A stretch of DNA of 64,000 nucleotides from JBGTGT01 sp051439375 (GTDB lineage: Bacteria; Cyanobacteriota; Cyanobacteriia; Cyanobacteriales; Microcystaceae), in contig JBFRWB010000193.1 of the NCBI GenBank assembly GCA_051439375.1, forward strand, positions 1 through 64,000, read 5' to 3'. This document shows, piece by piece, positions 42,378 to 51,432 of this stretch. The first letter of the stretch is position 1; the number at the start of each line of letters is the position of its first letter. The notes beneath the pieces were generated by a model that was given only the letters and a program-made list of their open reading frames with translations, was not told the DNA's origin and made no database searches. The translations under genes were made by a program, and so were the position numbers.

Positions 42378-43460
42378 ATGTCCCAAAAATTATTAGTCTC
42401 ACAACGTCAATATGCAAAAGAATTAAAACCTCTACTGCCTCCTGAAGCTTTCTATCCTAATTACCAACGATTTTGGACAATATTACTGCACCTTAGCATC
42501 ATTTTACTGGGTATTCTCTTTGCTCATTCCCTACAAGGCTCAAGTTGGTTACTTTATCTAACCTTTCTTCCTGTAGCCATTATTATGGGTAACTCAATCA
42601 TTGCTCTTTTGTTTAGTTCCCACGAAATTTTGCATAATTGTTCGCCTAAGAAAGATTTTCGAGCCTATCTTCTTCCTTTGTTTGCACTCTCCTTTTTATG
42701 GACTCCTCCGACGTTTTGGCTAGAAGTACATAATAAAGAACATCATAACAAAACCAATGCTCAAGATGATCCAGATCGTTGTTATCTGACAACAGAAGAC
42801 GTTACCTTGAGTAATTATGTGCATGGTCTGTTAACCCCTTCTCCCAGCACCTATCCTCCCTTATTTTTAGTTGGTATGGCTAGTGGATGGGGAATTCATA
42901 CTTTGAAAAATTTATGTGCTGCGTTAATTTCTACCAAAGATTACAAACCGACATTTGCAACCGCTAAGTTTGAATTGTCAAAAGCAAAAAAATTAAAGAT
43001 AATGGGTGAAGTAGCTTTTATCATCGGTATTCACGGTCTTTATATGGCTGCTGTTGGATTTACTCTTCCTGCTTTACTATTTTGCTATTTTTTACCCATT
43101 TGGCTAGGCTATGCAGGATGTATTTTCTATATCTATACCAACCACTATCTTTGTCCGTTAACGGAAGTCAATGATCCCCTTGAAAATACAGTTTCTTTGG
43201 AAATTCCCGCTATTTTTGATAAGTTACATCTTAACTTTTCTTATCATGTTGAACACCATATTTTTCCTACTCTGAACACTAATTATTACCCCCAAGTCAG
43301 AGAATTACTCTTACAACGTTATCCCGACAAAATCAAACTTCTAACCGTCAAGGAAGCATGGGGTTATCTATTGAGTACGGAAAAGCTATATCATGATAAT
43401 GAGCATTTCAGTGATAAGTTAGGTAACCATCTCAAAGGAGTTTGGAAAGTTGGTCTTTAG
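42378..43460 (+). CDS. Membrane fatty-acid desaturase-family protein
   Basis: 360 residues with several membrane helices. All three histidine boxes are present: HEILHN (about 89-94), HNKEHH (about 128-133) and HVEHH (about 291-295). The family inserts double bonds or hydroxyls using a di-iron centre and electrons from ferredoxin. The boxes differ from those of the acyl-lipid desaturases DesA and DesB, so the substrate (fatty acid, carotenoid or other) is not assigned. Confidence 0.85.
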   Translation: MSQKLLVSQRQYAKELKPLLPPEAFYPNYQRFWTILLHLSIILLGILFAHSLQGSSWLLYLTFLPVAIIMGNSIIALLFSSHEILHNCSPKKDFRAYLLPLFALSFLWTPPTFWLEVHNKEHHNKTNAQDDPDRCYLTTEDVTLSNYVHGLLTPSPSTYPPLFLVGMASGWGIHTLKNLCAALISTKDYKPTFATAKFELSKAKKLKIMGEVAFIIGIHGLYMAAVGFTLPALLFCYFLPIWLGYAGCIFYIYTNHYLCPLTEVNDPLENTVSLEIPAIFDKLHLNFSYHVEHHIFPTLNTNYYPQVRELLLQRYPDKIKLLTVKEAWGYLLSTEKLYHDNEHFSDKLGNHLKGVWKVGL

Positions 43461-43592
43461 AGAAATTCTGGTGATAGAATCAACTGATAACTTGTTTGGA
43501 TAATAGATCATGGCCTTCTCTTTTAAGGGAAGGTTTTACACCTAAATTGATTATCAATTATCTGATGGCTAAATTCACTTTCAAGGAGCATT

Positions 43593-44255
43593 ATGCTAAA
43601 ACTGTATCATTTACCTATTTCCTTTAATTCTCGCCGTGTTTGGGTTACTTTATTAGAAAAAAACTTAGCGGTTGAGTTAATTCCCCTGAAACTCAATGGG
43701 GATCAATTCACCCCTGAATTTCTTGCACTTAACCCTTTTCATCATATCCCTGTCTTAGTTGACGGAGAGGTTAGTTTATTTGAATCTTTAGCGATTCTAG
43801 ATTATATTGAAGCCAAATATCCTACCCCTTCTTTAGTTCCCTCTGAGCCTTATCTCTTAGGACAGGTTAAAATGATAGAAATGGTAACGGTTAATGAATT
43901 TATTCCCCAAACCACTCCTCTTGTGCGTCAAACAATGGGATTGGCAGAAGTTGAGCAAACAGTGTTAGAAAAATCGAAAGAAAAAATTGCGGCTGTTTTA
44001 GCATTTTTTGAACAACAATTAGAAACCGATAGTTACCTTGTTGGCGATCAACTAACCTTAGCCGATATTGTAGCAGGAACAGGGATAACTATTTTGCCTA
44101 TGATTGGTTTATCATTGAGCGATTATCCTAAAACAAAAACTTGGTTAAAAACCCTAATGCAACGGGAGAGTTTTCAACAAACCCAAGCTAAACCTGAAGA
44201 GATTGAAGAATTTAAAACAACCATGAAAAAAATGATGTCAAAACCAAAACAGTAA
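43593..44255 (+). CDS. Glutathione S-transferase family protein
   Basis: 220 residues: an N-terminal thioredoxin-like domain (LPISFNSRRVWVTLLEKNL, LFESLAILDYIEAKYP; about 1-78) and a helical C-terminal domain (SYLVGDQLTLADIVAG; about 151-166). It probably conjugates glutathione or detoxifies peroxides. Substrate not determined. Ribosome-binding AAGGAG before the ATG. Confidence 0.88.
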   Translation: MLKLYHLPISFNSRRVWVTLLEKNLAVELIPLKLNGDQFTPEFLALNPFHHIPVLVDGEVSLFESLAILDYIEAKYPTPSLVPSEPYLLGQVKMIEMVTVNEFIPQTTPLVRQTMGLAEVEQTVLEKSKEKIAAVLAFFEQQLETDSYLVGDQLTLADIVAGTGITILPMIGLSLSDYPKTKTWLKTLMQRESFQQTQAKPEEIEEFKTTMKKMMSKPKQ

Positions 44256-44327
44256 ATCCTAGGGTGGGTTTTGCTTACCAAGATACAAAACCTGCTCTAT
44301 TCAATGAAAAATTAACTATTAAAGAAC

Positions 44328-44636
44328 ATGAGAATCCAGATTATTATTATTATTGCCATTGTTATTGCTTTGTTAGGTACAATGATTGGGGCTGCAATGG
44401 TATCAGTCGATAAACAAAAAGCATCAACCTATGTTGCAGGTAGATTGGTTACTGATCCTAATTATAGACCTCCTTCCCGACGAAAATTATTTCTACCAAT
44501 GGTTATTTGTTTAGCCTTAAGTTTAGCCTTAATGATTGTTGGAGTCCAAGGAGGCAATATTATTGGCTTTAGTGTGGGTTTTCTCTTGTTATTTATTGGC
44601 TTTGGTTTATTGGGGGCTTTTTTATTAGGAAGATGA
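44328..44636 (+). CDS. Small three-helix membrane protein
   Basis: 102 residues. One helix at about 3-25 (IIIIIAIVIALLGTMIGAAMV) and two at about 54-73 and 79-100; a charged loop (VDKQKASTYVAGRLVTDPNYRPPSRRK) lies between. No family recognised. It precedes kptA by 43 bases on the same strand. Confidence 0.6.
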   Translation: MRIQIIIIIAIVIALLGTMIGAAMVSVDKQKASTYVAGRLVTDPNYRPPSRRKLFLPMVICLALSLALMIVGVQGGNIIGFSVGFLLLFIGFGLLGAFLLGR

Positions 44637-44679
44637 GTAAAAATAATAGAGGTAGTTACTCATCAAGGATGATTTTTAA

Positions 44680-45225
44680 ATGCAAGAAAAACGATTAACT
44701 AAAATTAGCCGATTTCTCAGTTATCATTTACGTCATGCCCCTGAAAAGTTAGGATTACAGCTACAATCTGGTGGATGGGTATCAGTTGCTGAACTGTTGA
44801 AAGCATCACAATCTCATCAGTTTCCGATTACGTTAATAGAATTAGAGAGGGTTGTAGCAACCAATAATAAAAAGCGGTTTTCTTTTGATGAAACGAAAGC
44901 AAAGATTCGAGCGAATCAAGGACATAGTGTGGCGATTGATTTAGAATTAAATCCTGTGATTCCTCCATCTTTTTTATATCATGGGACGCACAGAAAGGTT
45001 GTTAAGACAATTCTGACGGAAGGATTGCAAAAAATGTCTCGTCATCATGTTCACTTGTCAGAGAATAAAGAAACGGCGAGTAAAGTGGGATCTCGTCGGG
45101 GTAAACCTGTGATTTTTCAAGTTGATTCTCAACAAATGGCTGAGTGTGGTATCTTATTTTATTGTAGTGATAATAATGTTTGGTTAGTGGATTATGTTGC
45201 TCCTAAATATTTAACTTTGTTATGA
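44680..45225 (+). CDS. kptA: RNA 2'-phosphotransferase (KptA/Tpt1)
   Basis: 181 residues. LTKISRFLSYHLRHAPEKLGL at the start, FSFDETKAKIRANQGHSV and LYHGTHRKVVKTILTEGLQKMSRHHVHLS match KptA/Tpt1, with the catalytic Arg-His-Arg-Arg set. The enzyme transfers an RNA 2'-phosphate to NAD. In bacteria the natural substrate is unclear since tRNA splicing of the yeast type is absent; RNA repair is one idea. The ABC exporter gene starts 19 bases after it. Confidence 0.9.
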   Translation: MQEKRLTKISRFLSYHLRHAPEKLGLQLQSGGWVSVAELLKASQSHQFPITLIELERVVATNNKKRFSFDETKAKIRANQGHSVAIDLELNPVIPPSFLYHGTHRKVVKTILTEGLQKMSRHHVHLSENKETASKVGSRRGKPVIFQVDSQQMAECGILFYCSDNNVWLVDYVAPKYLTLL

Positions 45226-45244
45226 ATTCTAATGTTTCACAATT

Positions 45245-47026
45245 ATGTCTAAATTTTCACCAACTTCCCAATTGACAAGACTATTAACCTATGGTAAAGA
45301 GCATCATCAACAAATTTATTTAGCAGCTACTTGTTCAGTTTTTAATAAACTATTTGATCTTGCACCTCCTGCTTTAATTGGTGCAGCCGTTGATGTCGTG
45401 GTAAAACAACAAGACTCTCTCATTGCTCAATTGGGGATTAAGGATGTTTTTAACCAATTATTAATTTTAACCCTCTTGTCAATGATTGTATGGGGCTTAG
45501 AATCTATTTTTGAGTACGCATACCAGCAGCTATGGCGAAATTTAGCCCAAAGTTTGCAACATGATTTAAGATTAGATGCTTACGAACATTTACAAAACCT
45601 AGAACTTGCCTATTTTGAAGAAAGAAGTAGTGGGGAATTATTAGCTATTTTAAACGATGATATTAATCAATTAGAACGGTTTTTAGATGTGGGAGCAAAT
45701 GAAATTTTACAAGTTTTAACGACTGTTATTATTATCGGGGGAGTTTTCTTTGTTATAACCCCAACGACTGCATGGATGGCCATATTACCCATTCCTTTTA
45801 TTTTATGGGGTTCATTCAAATTTCAAACTTATTTAGCTCCCTTGTACGGTAAAGTTAGGGCAAAGGTAAGTGAGTTAAATAGCCAATTAAGTAATAACCT
45901 AGGGGGAATTACAACGATTAAAAGTTTTACCACAGAAGCTTATGAAATCGAAAGAATTCGCCATAAAAGTGAAGCTTATCGCCAAAGTAATCGTCAAGCA
46001 ATTAAAGTGAGTGCAGCTTTTATTCCTCTAATTCGTTTAGTTATTTTAGCAGGGTTTACGGCTATCTTACTCTATGGCGGGATGGAAGTGATAGAAGGAA
46101 AATTAGCAGTAGGAACCTATAGTGTTTTAGTCTTTTTAACCCAACGGTTACTTTGGCCACTAACTCGTTTAGGACAAACCTTAGATTTATATCAACGTGC
46201 AATGGCCTCCACAAATCGAGTCTTTAACTTATTAGATACTCCTATTACTATCCATTCAGGTAATTTAGGGTTAACCCATCAGCAAGTACAAGGAGATATT
46301 ATCTTTGATCATGTAACTTTTGCTTATCAAAATAGCCCTGCTATTTTAACTAATCTTTCTTTAACGATTCCATCAGGAAAAACTATTGCCATTGTCGGTT
46401 CAACTGGTTCAGGAAAAAGTACATTAATTAAACTCTTATTACGCTTTTATGAAATTCAATCAGGGAAAATAACCTTAGATGGAATTGATTTAAAAGATAT
46501 TAATTTAGCAGAGTTACGACAAAATATTGGCTTAGTGAGTCAAGATGTTTATCTCTTTCATGGTACAGTTCAAGATAATATTTCCTATGGCACATCTGAT
46601 ATTAGTTTTCATGAAATTATCACCGCAGCTAAATTAGCAGAAGCGCATAACTTTATCGAAAAATTGCCCAATGGCTATGATACCATTGTAGGAGAAAGAG
46701 GACAAAAATTATCAGGGGGACAAAGACAACGCTTATCAATTGCTCGTGCTTTATTAAAGAATCCACCCATCTTAGTCTTAGATGAAGCTACCTCCGCAGT
46801 GGATAATGAAACAGAAGCAGCCATTTCCCGTTCATTAGAAACTATTACCCAAGATCGTACAACAATTATGATTGCTCATCGGTTGTCAACGATTCGTCAT
46901 GCTGACTGGATTTATGTGTTAGAAGCAGGTAAAATTGTTGAACAAGGAACTCATGAGGAATTAGTGAATCAAGCAGGAATTTATCACAATTTATGGCGGG
47001 TACAAACAGGGGAAAAGGTTTCTTAA
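45245..47026 (+). CDS. ABC transporter, exporter type (permease fused to ATPase)
   Basis: 593 residues. Six membrane helices (about 20-320) are followed by an ATPase domain: Walker A GSTGSGKST (about 385-393), Q-loop GLVSQDVYL, signature LSGGQRQRLS (about 493-502), Walker B ILVLDEATSAVD and switch His in IAHRLST. It resembles MsbA-like lipid or drug exporters and works as a homodimer or heterodimer. Substrate unknown. It starts 19 bases after kptA and may be in its operon. Confidence 0.9.
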   Translation: MSKFSPTSQLTRLLTYGKEHHQQIYLAATCSVFNKLFDLAPPALIGAAVDVVVKQQDSLIAQLGIKDVFNQLLILTLLSMIVWGLESIFEYAYQQLWRNLAQSLQHDLRLDAYEHLQNLELAYFEERSSGELLAILNDDINQLERFLDVGANEILQVLTTVIIIGGVFFVITPTTAWMAILPIPFILWGSFKFQTYLAPLYGKVRAKVSELNSQLSNNLGGITTIKSFTTEAYEIERIRHKSEAYRQSNRQAIKVSAAFIPLIRLVILAGFTAILLYGGMEVIEGKLAVGTYSVLVFLTQRLLWPLTRLGQTLDLYQRAMASTNRVFNLLDTPITIHSGNLGLTHQQVQGDIIFDHVTFAYQNSPAILTNLSLTIPSGKTIAIVGSTGSGKSTLIKLLLRFYEIQSGKITLDGIDLKDINLAELRQNIGLVSQDVYLFHGTVQDNISYGTSDISFHEIITAAKLAEAHNFIEKLPNGYDTIVGERGQKLSGGQRQRLSIARALLKNPPILVLDEATSAVDNETEAAISRSLETITQDRTTIMIAHRLSTIRHADWIYVLEAGKIVEQGTHEELVNQAGIYHNLWRVQTGEKVS

Positions 47027-47067
47027 TCTCCATTATCTATTTATATCTAAAAATGAGGCAACAACTT

Positions 47068-47646
47068 ATGATAACTAATACCGTGCAAGTTAACCTTGAT
47101 TTTCTCAACCTAACCCATGAACAGTTTTATCATATCTGTCAAAATAATCAGAATTTACGATTTGAAAGAAATGCTAAAGGGGACTTAATTATTATGCCAC
47201 CAACAGGGGGAGAAACAGGTAATCGAAATAGTGAGATAACTTATCAACTTCAAGGATGGAGTCGTAATAATAGACTTGGAATTAGCTTTGATTCATCTAC
47301 TGGATTTATACTACCGAATAGTGCAACTCGTTCTCCTGATGCGTCTTGGATATCCTTAGAAAAGTGGGAAAATTTAACTTCCCAACAACGTCAAAAGTTT
47401 CTTCCTTTGTGTCCCGACTTTGTGATTGAATTACGTTCTCCTAGCGACAGTTTAAAACCGTTACAAGAAAAAATGCAAGAGTATCTAGAAAATGGTACAA
47501 AATTAGGCTGGTTAATTGATCGGAAAAATAGAAAAGTTGAAATTTATCGTCAAGGAAGAGAGATTGAAGTATTAGACAATCCTCAAACTTTATCGGGAGA
47601 AAATGTTTTACCCGATTTTGTTTTGAACTTAGAATTAATTTGGTAA
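47068..47646 (+). CDS. Uma2-family (DUF820) endonuclease-like protein
   Basis: 192 residues from the ATG at 47068 (GAGG nine bases before it). The longer frame from 46993 overlaps the ABC transporter. The PD-(D/E)xK-like core is spread over SPDASW, DFVIELRSPSD and LGWLIDRKNRKVEIYR. Uma2 proteins are very abundant in cyanobacteria; some look like selfish or defence-related nucleases, but function is not established. Confidence 0.8.
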   Translation: MITNTVQVNLDFLNLTHEQFYHICQNNQNLRFERNAKGDLIIMPPTGGETGNRNSEITYQLQGWSRNNRLGISFDSSTGFILPNSATRSPDASWISLEKWENLTSQQRQKFLPLCPDFVIELRSPSDSLKPLQEKMQEYLENGTKLGWLIDRKNRKVEIYRQGREIEVLDNPQTLSGENVLPDFVLNLELIW

Positions 47647-47692
47647 GATACAGTTAAAGTAACTCAATAAAAAATTTAAAAATAGAGATTTC

Positions 47693-49228
47693 ATGTCAGA
47701 CATAGACATTGTTGTAATTGGTAGCGGAATCGGCGGCCTGTGCTGCGCTGCGTTACTCGCTAAATATGGCTTTTCTGTGATAGTGTGCGAAAGTCATAAT
47801 ATTGCAGGGGGTGCTGCTCATGGTTTTGAGCGCAATGGCTTTAAATTTGACTCTGGCCCCTCCCTTTATTCTGGTTTATCCTATAGTCCTTCTCCTAACC
47901 CTCTCAGACAAGTCCTAGATGCCATAGAAGAAGATGCACAGTGGCTTAATTACGACGCATGGGGTTGTTATCTTCCTGAAGGAAACTTCACCGCACCTAT
48001 CGGAGAAACAGCATTTAATGATATATTACGCCAAATAAGAGGACAAGAAGCCGTTAATCAGTGGAAAAAACTACAAGAGGCCATGAAACCCTTAGCAGAG
48101 GCAACTTATGCTTTACCTACATCTGCTTTTCGTCTTGATTTAGGTGCATTGTTTACCTTAAGTTCCTATTTACCTATTTTCCTCCGTCATGGCTGGAATA
48201 TGGGACAATTAACGGGGAATTTTGGCGATATTATGGATAAGGTAATTACTGATCCGTTTATTCGCAATTGGCTTAATTTACTCTGCTTTTTATTATCGGG
48301 TCTTCCGGCCTCTCAAACCAGTGCTGCGGAAATGGCGTTTATGTTTGGGGACTGGTATCGGCCTAATGTGAAGCTAGACTATCCCATTGGGGGAAGTGAA
48401 GCGTTAGTTAATGCTTTAGTCAGAGGATTGCAAAAATATGGCGGAAACTTACAATTAAATGCTCATGTTGAGCAAATTTTACTAGAAAACAATCAAGCAG
48501 TAGGGGTTAAGTTACGAGATAAAACCGTTATAAAAGCAAGAAAAGCCGTTATATCAAATGCTTCTATTTGGGATACTTTAAATTTGTTACCTGAATCCTC
48601 GGTTACAACGAAATTAAAACAAGAACGGCAAAATATGCCCCCTTGTAACAGTTTTATGCACCTTCATTTAGGCATTAATGGGGAAGGTTTACCCCCAGAC
48701 TTAGAATGTCATTATACAACGGTTAAAGACTGGGAAAAAGGGATTACTGCTCCCCACAACGTAATTGTTCTCTCGATTTCATCAATTCTTGACCCCTCAC
48801 TTGCGCCTGCGGGGAAACAGACAATTCATGTTTATACCCCTGCAAATGAACCTTATGCTTTATGGGAAGGAATTAAGCGTAATAGCTCAGAATATGCTCA
48901 GTTAAAGCAAGAACGGTCTGAGCCATTATGGCAAGCATTAGAGCGCATTATTCCTGATATTCGCTCCCGTTGTGAAGTAACACTGGTGGGGACTCCTTTA
49001 ACCCATGAACGCTTTTTAAGACGTTACAGAGGAAGTTATGGGCCGGCGATGGAAGCAGGAAGGTTTCCTAGTCCTTTAACCCCCATTTCTGGCTTATACT
49101 GTTGTGGAGATTCGGTTTTTCCCGGTATTGGACTTCCTGCAGTTGCAGCGAGTGGGATGTTAGTGGCGAATACCTTAGCGTCAGTTCCTCAGCAGTTGAA
49201 TATCTTTGCTAAAGCGTCTCAGACTTGA
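47693..49228 (+). CDS. FAD-dependent carotenoid isomerase/desaturase-like oxidoreductase
   Basis: 511 residues. N-terminal FAD dinucleotide motif VVIGSGIGGLCCAALLAKYGFSVIVCE (about 6-32), then AGGAAHGFERNGFKFDSGPS; C-terminal GLYCCGDSVFPGIGLPAVAASG, as in the CrtISO/phytoene desaturase/retinol saturase group. It probably acts on a carotenoid or similar polyene at the membrane; the substrate cannot be assigned. No carotenoid gene is adjacent. Confidence 0.82.
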   Translation: MSDIDIVVIGSGIGGLCCAALLAKYGFSVIVCESHNIAGGAAHGFERNGFKFDSGPSLYSGLSYSPSPNPLRQVLDAIEEDAQWLNYDAWGCYLPEGNFTAPIGETAFNDILRQIRGQEAVNQWKKLQEAMKPLAEATYALPTSAFRLDLGALFTLSSYLPIFLRHGWNMGQLTGNFGDIMDKVITDPFIRNWLNLLCFLLSGLPASQTSAAEMAFMFGDWYRPNVKLDYPIGGSEALVNALVRGLQKYGGNLQLNAHVEQILLENNQAVGVKLRDKTVIKARKAVISNASIWDTLNLLPESSVTTKLKQERQNMPPCNSFMHLHLGINGEGLPPDLECHYTTVKDWEKGITAPHNVIVLSISSILDPSLAPAGKQTIHVYTPANEPYALWEGIKRNSSEYAQLKQERSEPLWQALERIIPDIRSRCEVTLVGTPLTHERFLRRYRGSYGPAMEAGRFPSPLTPISGLYCCGDSVFPGIGLPAVAASGMLVANTLASVPQQLNIFAKASQT

Positions 49229-49229
49229 T

Positions 49230-50315
49230 TTATTGAGCGACTAAGGTTAAATCAGCCTGATCAACATCATAATACCCTGCTGGAACTAAATCATTAGGTG
49301 TAGCACAAATTAAACTCTCTTGAGGACCATAAATATAAACCAGAGAGTCATCTTCGATACATTGAACTTGAGTAAGTCCATAGCTATCAAAAAGCTGATA
49401 ACCGGGGCTATTTTGTTGAATAATCACATAATCCGGGGAATCATCCCTAGTTGCTGCGTTAATCGCTGCTGAAGTCAGTCCTACCGTCGCTGCACCTAAT
49501 GCAAACGCTCCCCAAAAACCGCCACCCCAATAATTATAGTTGGGGGCCCATGCAACTCCGCGATTCCACCCCCAACTTCCCCAACCGGGACGAGGATTAA
49601 CGATTACATTGCGATCGCCCGTATTAATTAGATTACGATTGACTCGATTACTGTAACGACGATCATTGCTCAAATCAATATCTCGACGGTTATCAATGCG
49701 ATTATTGATTCTATCTTGATCAATGTTGTTATTAATGCGATTTCTGTCAATATTATTAACATTATTAACACGATTATTGATATCAGTGCGATCAACATTG
49801 TTTAGTTGATTACGCACTCGATCTTCATCAAAATTATTAGCACGCTCCCGCGCTCTATCTCTATCTATATTACTTGCACGATTCCGTGCTTGATCTCTAT
49901 CTATGTTACTCGCACGATTGCGGGTCTGATCCCGATTAACTCGGTTACTGCGGTTTCGTTGGTCATTTAAGTCTAAATCACGCCGATTTGCAGTTCTTTG
50001 GGGTCTTGAACGGTTAGCTGTTGAACGATTCACTCGTCCGCTTCCATTTGCACCTAAACTAGAACGATTGATATCTCTTCTTTGGTTAGCGGTGCGACTT
50101 CCTCGACTACGACTTCCACGGTTGACATTTCTACTTCCCCCACGGTTAACACTTCTACCTCCTCCTCCTCTACGGCCACCCCCACCACCTCGACGTTGAG
50201 CATTAAGGGTTGACTCAGGGGAATCAATGGCGAAAAGAGGATTAAGGGGAAATCCTACAGCAGAAATCAGAGAAAATATTAAACTAAACGCAATTAAAGA
50301 TTGTATTCGTTTCAT
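49230..50315 (-). CDS. Secreted Asn/Arg/Asp-repeat protein
   Basis: 361 residues. A signal peptide (about 1-29) is followed by a Gly/Arg-rich tract (about 41-80) and a long repeat region (about 80-240) with units such as RDQARNRASNID and IDRNRINNNIDQDRINNRID. A hydrophobic Trp/Gly stretch (about 248-275) and a C-terminal domain LVYIYGPQESLICATPNDLVPAGYYDVD follow. Likely exported. Function unknown. Its start overlaps the stop of the 50312 gene by 4 bases, so the two are one operon. Confidence 0.7.
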   Translation of the reverse strand: MKRIQSLIAFSLIFSLISAVGFPLNPLFAIDSPESTLNAQRRGGGGGRRGGGGRSVNRGGSRNVNRGSRSRGSRTANQRRDINRSSLGANGSGRVNRSTANRSRPQRTANRRDLDLNDQRNRSNRVNRDQTRNRASNIDRDQARNRASNIDRDRARERANNFDEDRVRNQLNNVDRTDINNRVNNVNNIDRNRINNNIDQDRINNRIDNRRDIDLSNDRRYSNRVNRNLINTGDRNVIVNPRPGWGSWGWNRGVAWAPNYNYWGGGFWGAFALGAATVGLTSAAINAATRDDSPDYVIIQQNSPGYQLFDSYGLTQVQCIEDDSLVYIYGPQESLICATPNDLVPAGYYDVDQADLTLVAQ

Positions 50316-50776
50316 CTTGATGCTCCTTCGGGTTTAATCGTGTTATCAATTCTTCCTAACCCTGTAATGTAGGAGCCATCTTCAGTCACTGCTTCTAAAA
50401 GGATGGTACTAGGAGTCATCGTGACATTAGACCCTTTAATTGGCTGAGATTGAGTAGTTGGATTGATAAATAGAAAAATTTCTCTCACTTTGATCTCTTC
50501 AAGCACACCGTAACTATCTAATCCCATGCGAGCTTTGTTACAAACAAATAGCTCCCCTTCTTTGTCACATTCATTCTTTGTAATCATGAGAATGCTATCT
50601 CCTTCTTGGGTTTTGAAGTAGAGAATATCATCCGTGTTAGAAATCGTTACACCAGAATAAAGATCCACATCTCCATTTTCATGCTCAACTGTAATTTCTC
50701 CTTTAGCCAAAGCAGCACTAGGGGTTAAGGCAGCAATAAGGAGCAAAGGAGAGAGGTATTGAACGATTTTTTTCAC
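50312..50776 (-). CDS. Secreted protein, unknown function
   Basis: 154 residues with a signal peptide (about 1-24, ALA-KGE). The mature part is beta-rich and has one Cys pair (NECDKEGELFVCNKA). It precedes the Asn/Arg-repeat protein gene with overlapping stop and start, so the products may work together outside the membrane. Not recognised. Confidence 0.62.
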   Translation of the reverse strand: MKKIVQYLSPLLLIAALTPSAALAKGEITVEHENGDVDLYSGVTISNTDDILYFKTQEGDSILMITKNECDKEGELFVCNKARMGLDSYGVLEEIKVREIFLFINPTTQSQPIKGSNVTMTPSTILLEAVTEDGSYITGLGRIDNTIKPEGASR

Positions 50777-50880
50777 ATTAGACTCCTATAAAATCAGTGG
50801 TTGTACATTATTGGGCAATTAACTTAAATTCATCCGATATTATAGGTTGTGGTTTCTGCTAATTGAAGAAGTTTAACGAT

Positions 50881-51303
50881 TTATTTAAGATTGCTTTTAA
50901 AAGTCTGTCTTTCTTTTTCCATATCACTCAGAGCGATATTTAAAGCATTGATCGAGATAGATACTTCGTAAAGGGAAAGTAACAGAGAAATTCCCATACT
51001 TCCCAGACTAATTGCAAAAGCGATCGCACCTAAATCTTTTTTATTAAGAAACAATGACAACATAGAAATAGTACAGAGAAAAAAGCCAAGAACCCCAAAA
51101 ATTTGCATCCATTTAATCAGTTTTACTCTTTTTCTCAGATTAAAAATTTGTCGCCGTGTAATCTCAGAATAGGTTTGCATATGCTGCTGATGGAGTTCTC
51201 TAATTAATTGAGCAATCACTAGAAACCGATTTGTATAAGCTAGTAGTAGTAGAGAAATAGCGGGAAAGAGCAAAGCAGGTGTGGTTAAAGCGATAGTATC
51301 CAT
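50881..51303 (-). CDS. DUF2721 membrane protein
   Basis: 140 residues with three membrane helices (about 7-30, 67-86 and 92-112). The N-terminus ALLFPAISLLLLAYTNRF and the following charged stretch RELHQQHMQTYSEITRRQIFNLRKRVKLI are typical of DUF2721. Function unknown. Divergent from priA. Confidence 0.78.
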   Translation of the reverse strand: MDTIALTTPALLFPAISLLLLAYTNRFLVIAQLIRELHQQHMQTYSEITRRQIFNLRKRVKLIKWMQIFGVLGFFLCTISMLSLFLNKKDLGAIAFAISLGSMGISLLLSLYEVSISINALNIALSDMEKERQTFKSNLK

Positions 51304-51432
51304 AAAATCATAGCTTGTCTAACTGCGATCGCCATCATCATAACAATAAATTGTAAATGATGAATTATAGATTTAAGGGAACTCTCGTTATAATTAAATC
51401 ACTGATTCCTATTCTTTAATCTTTTACCTTTT

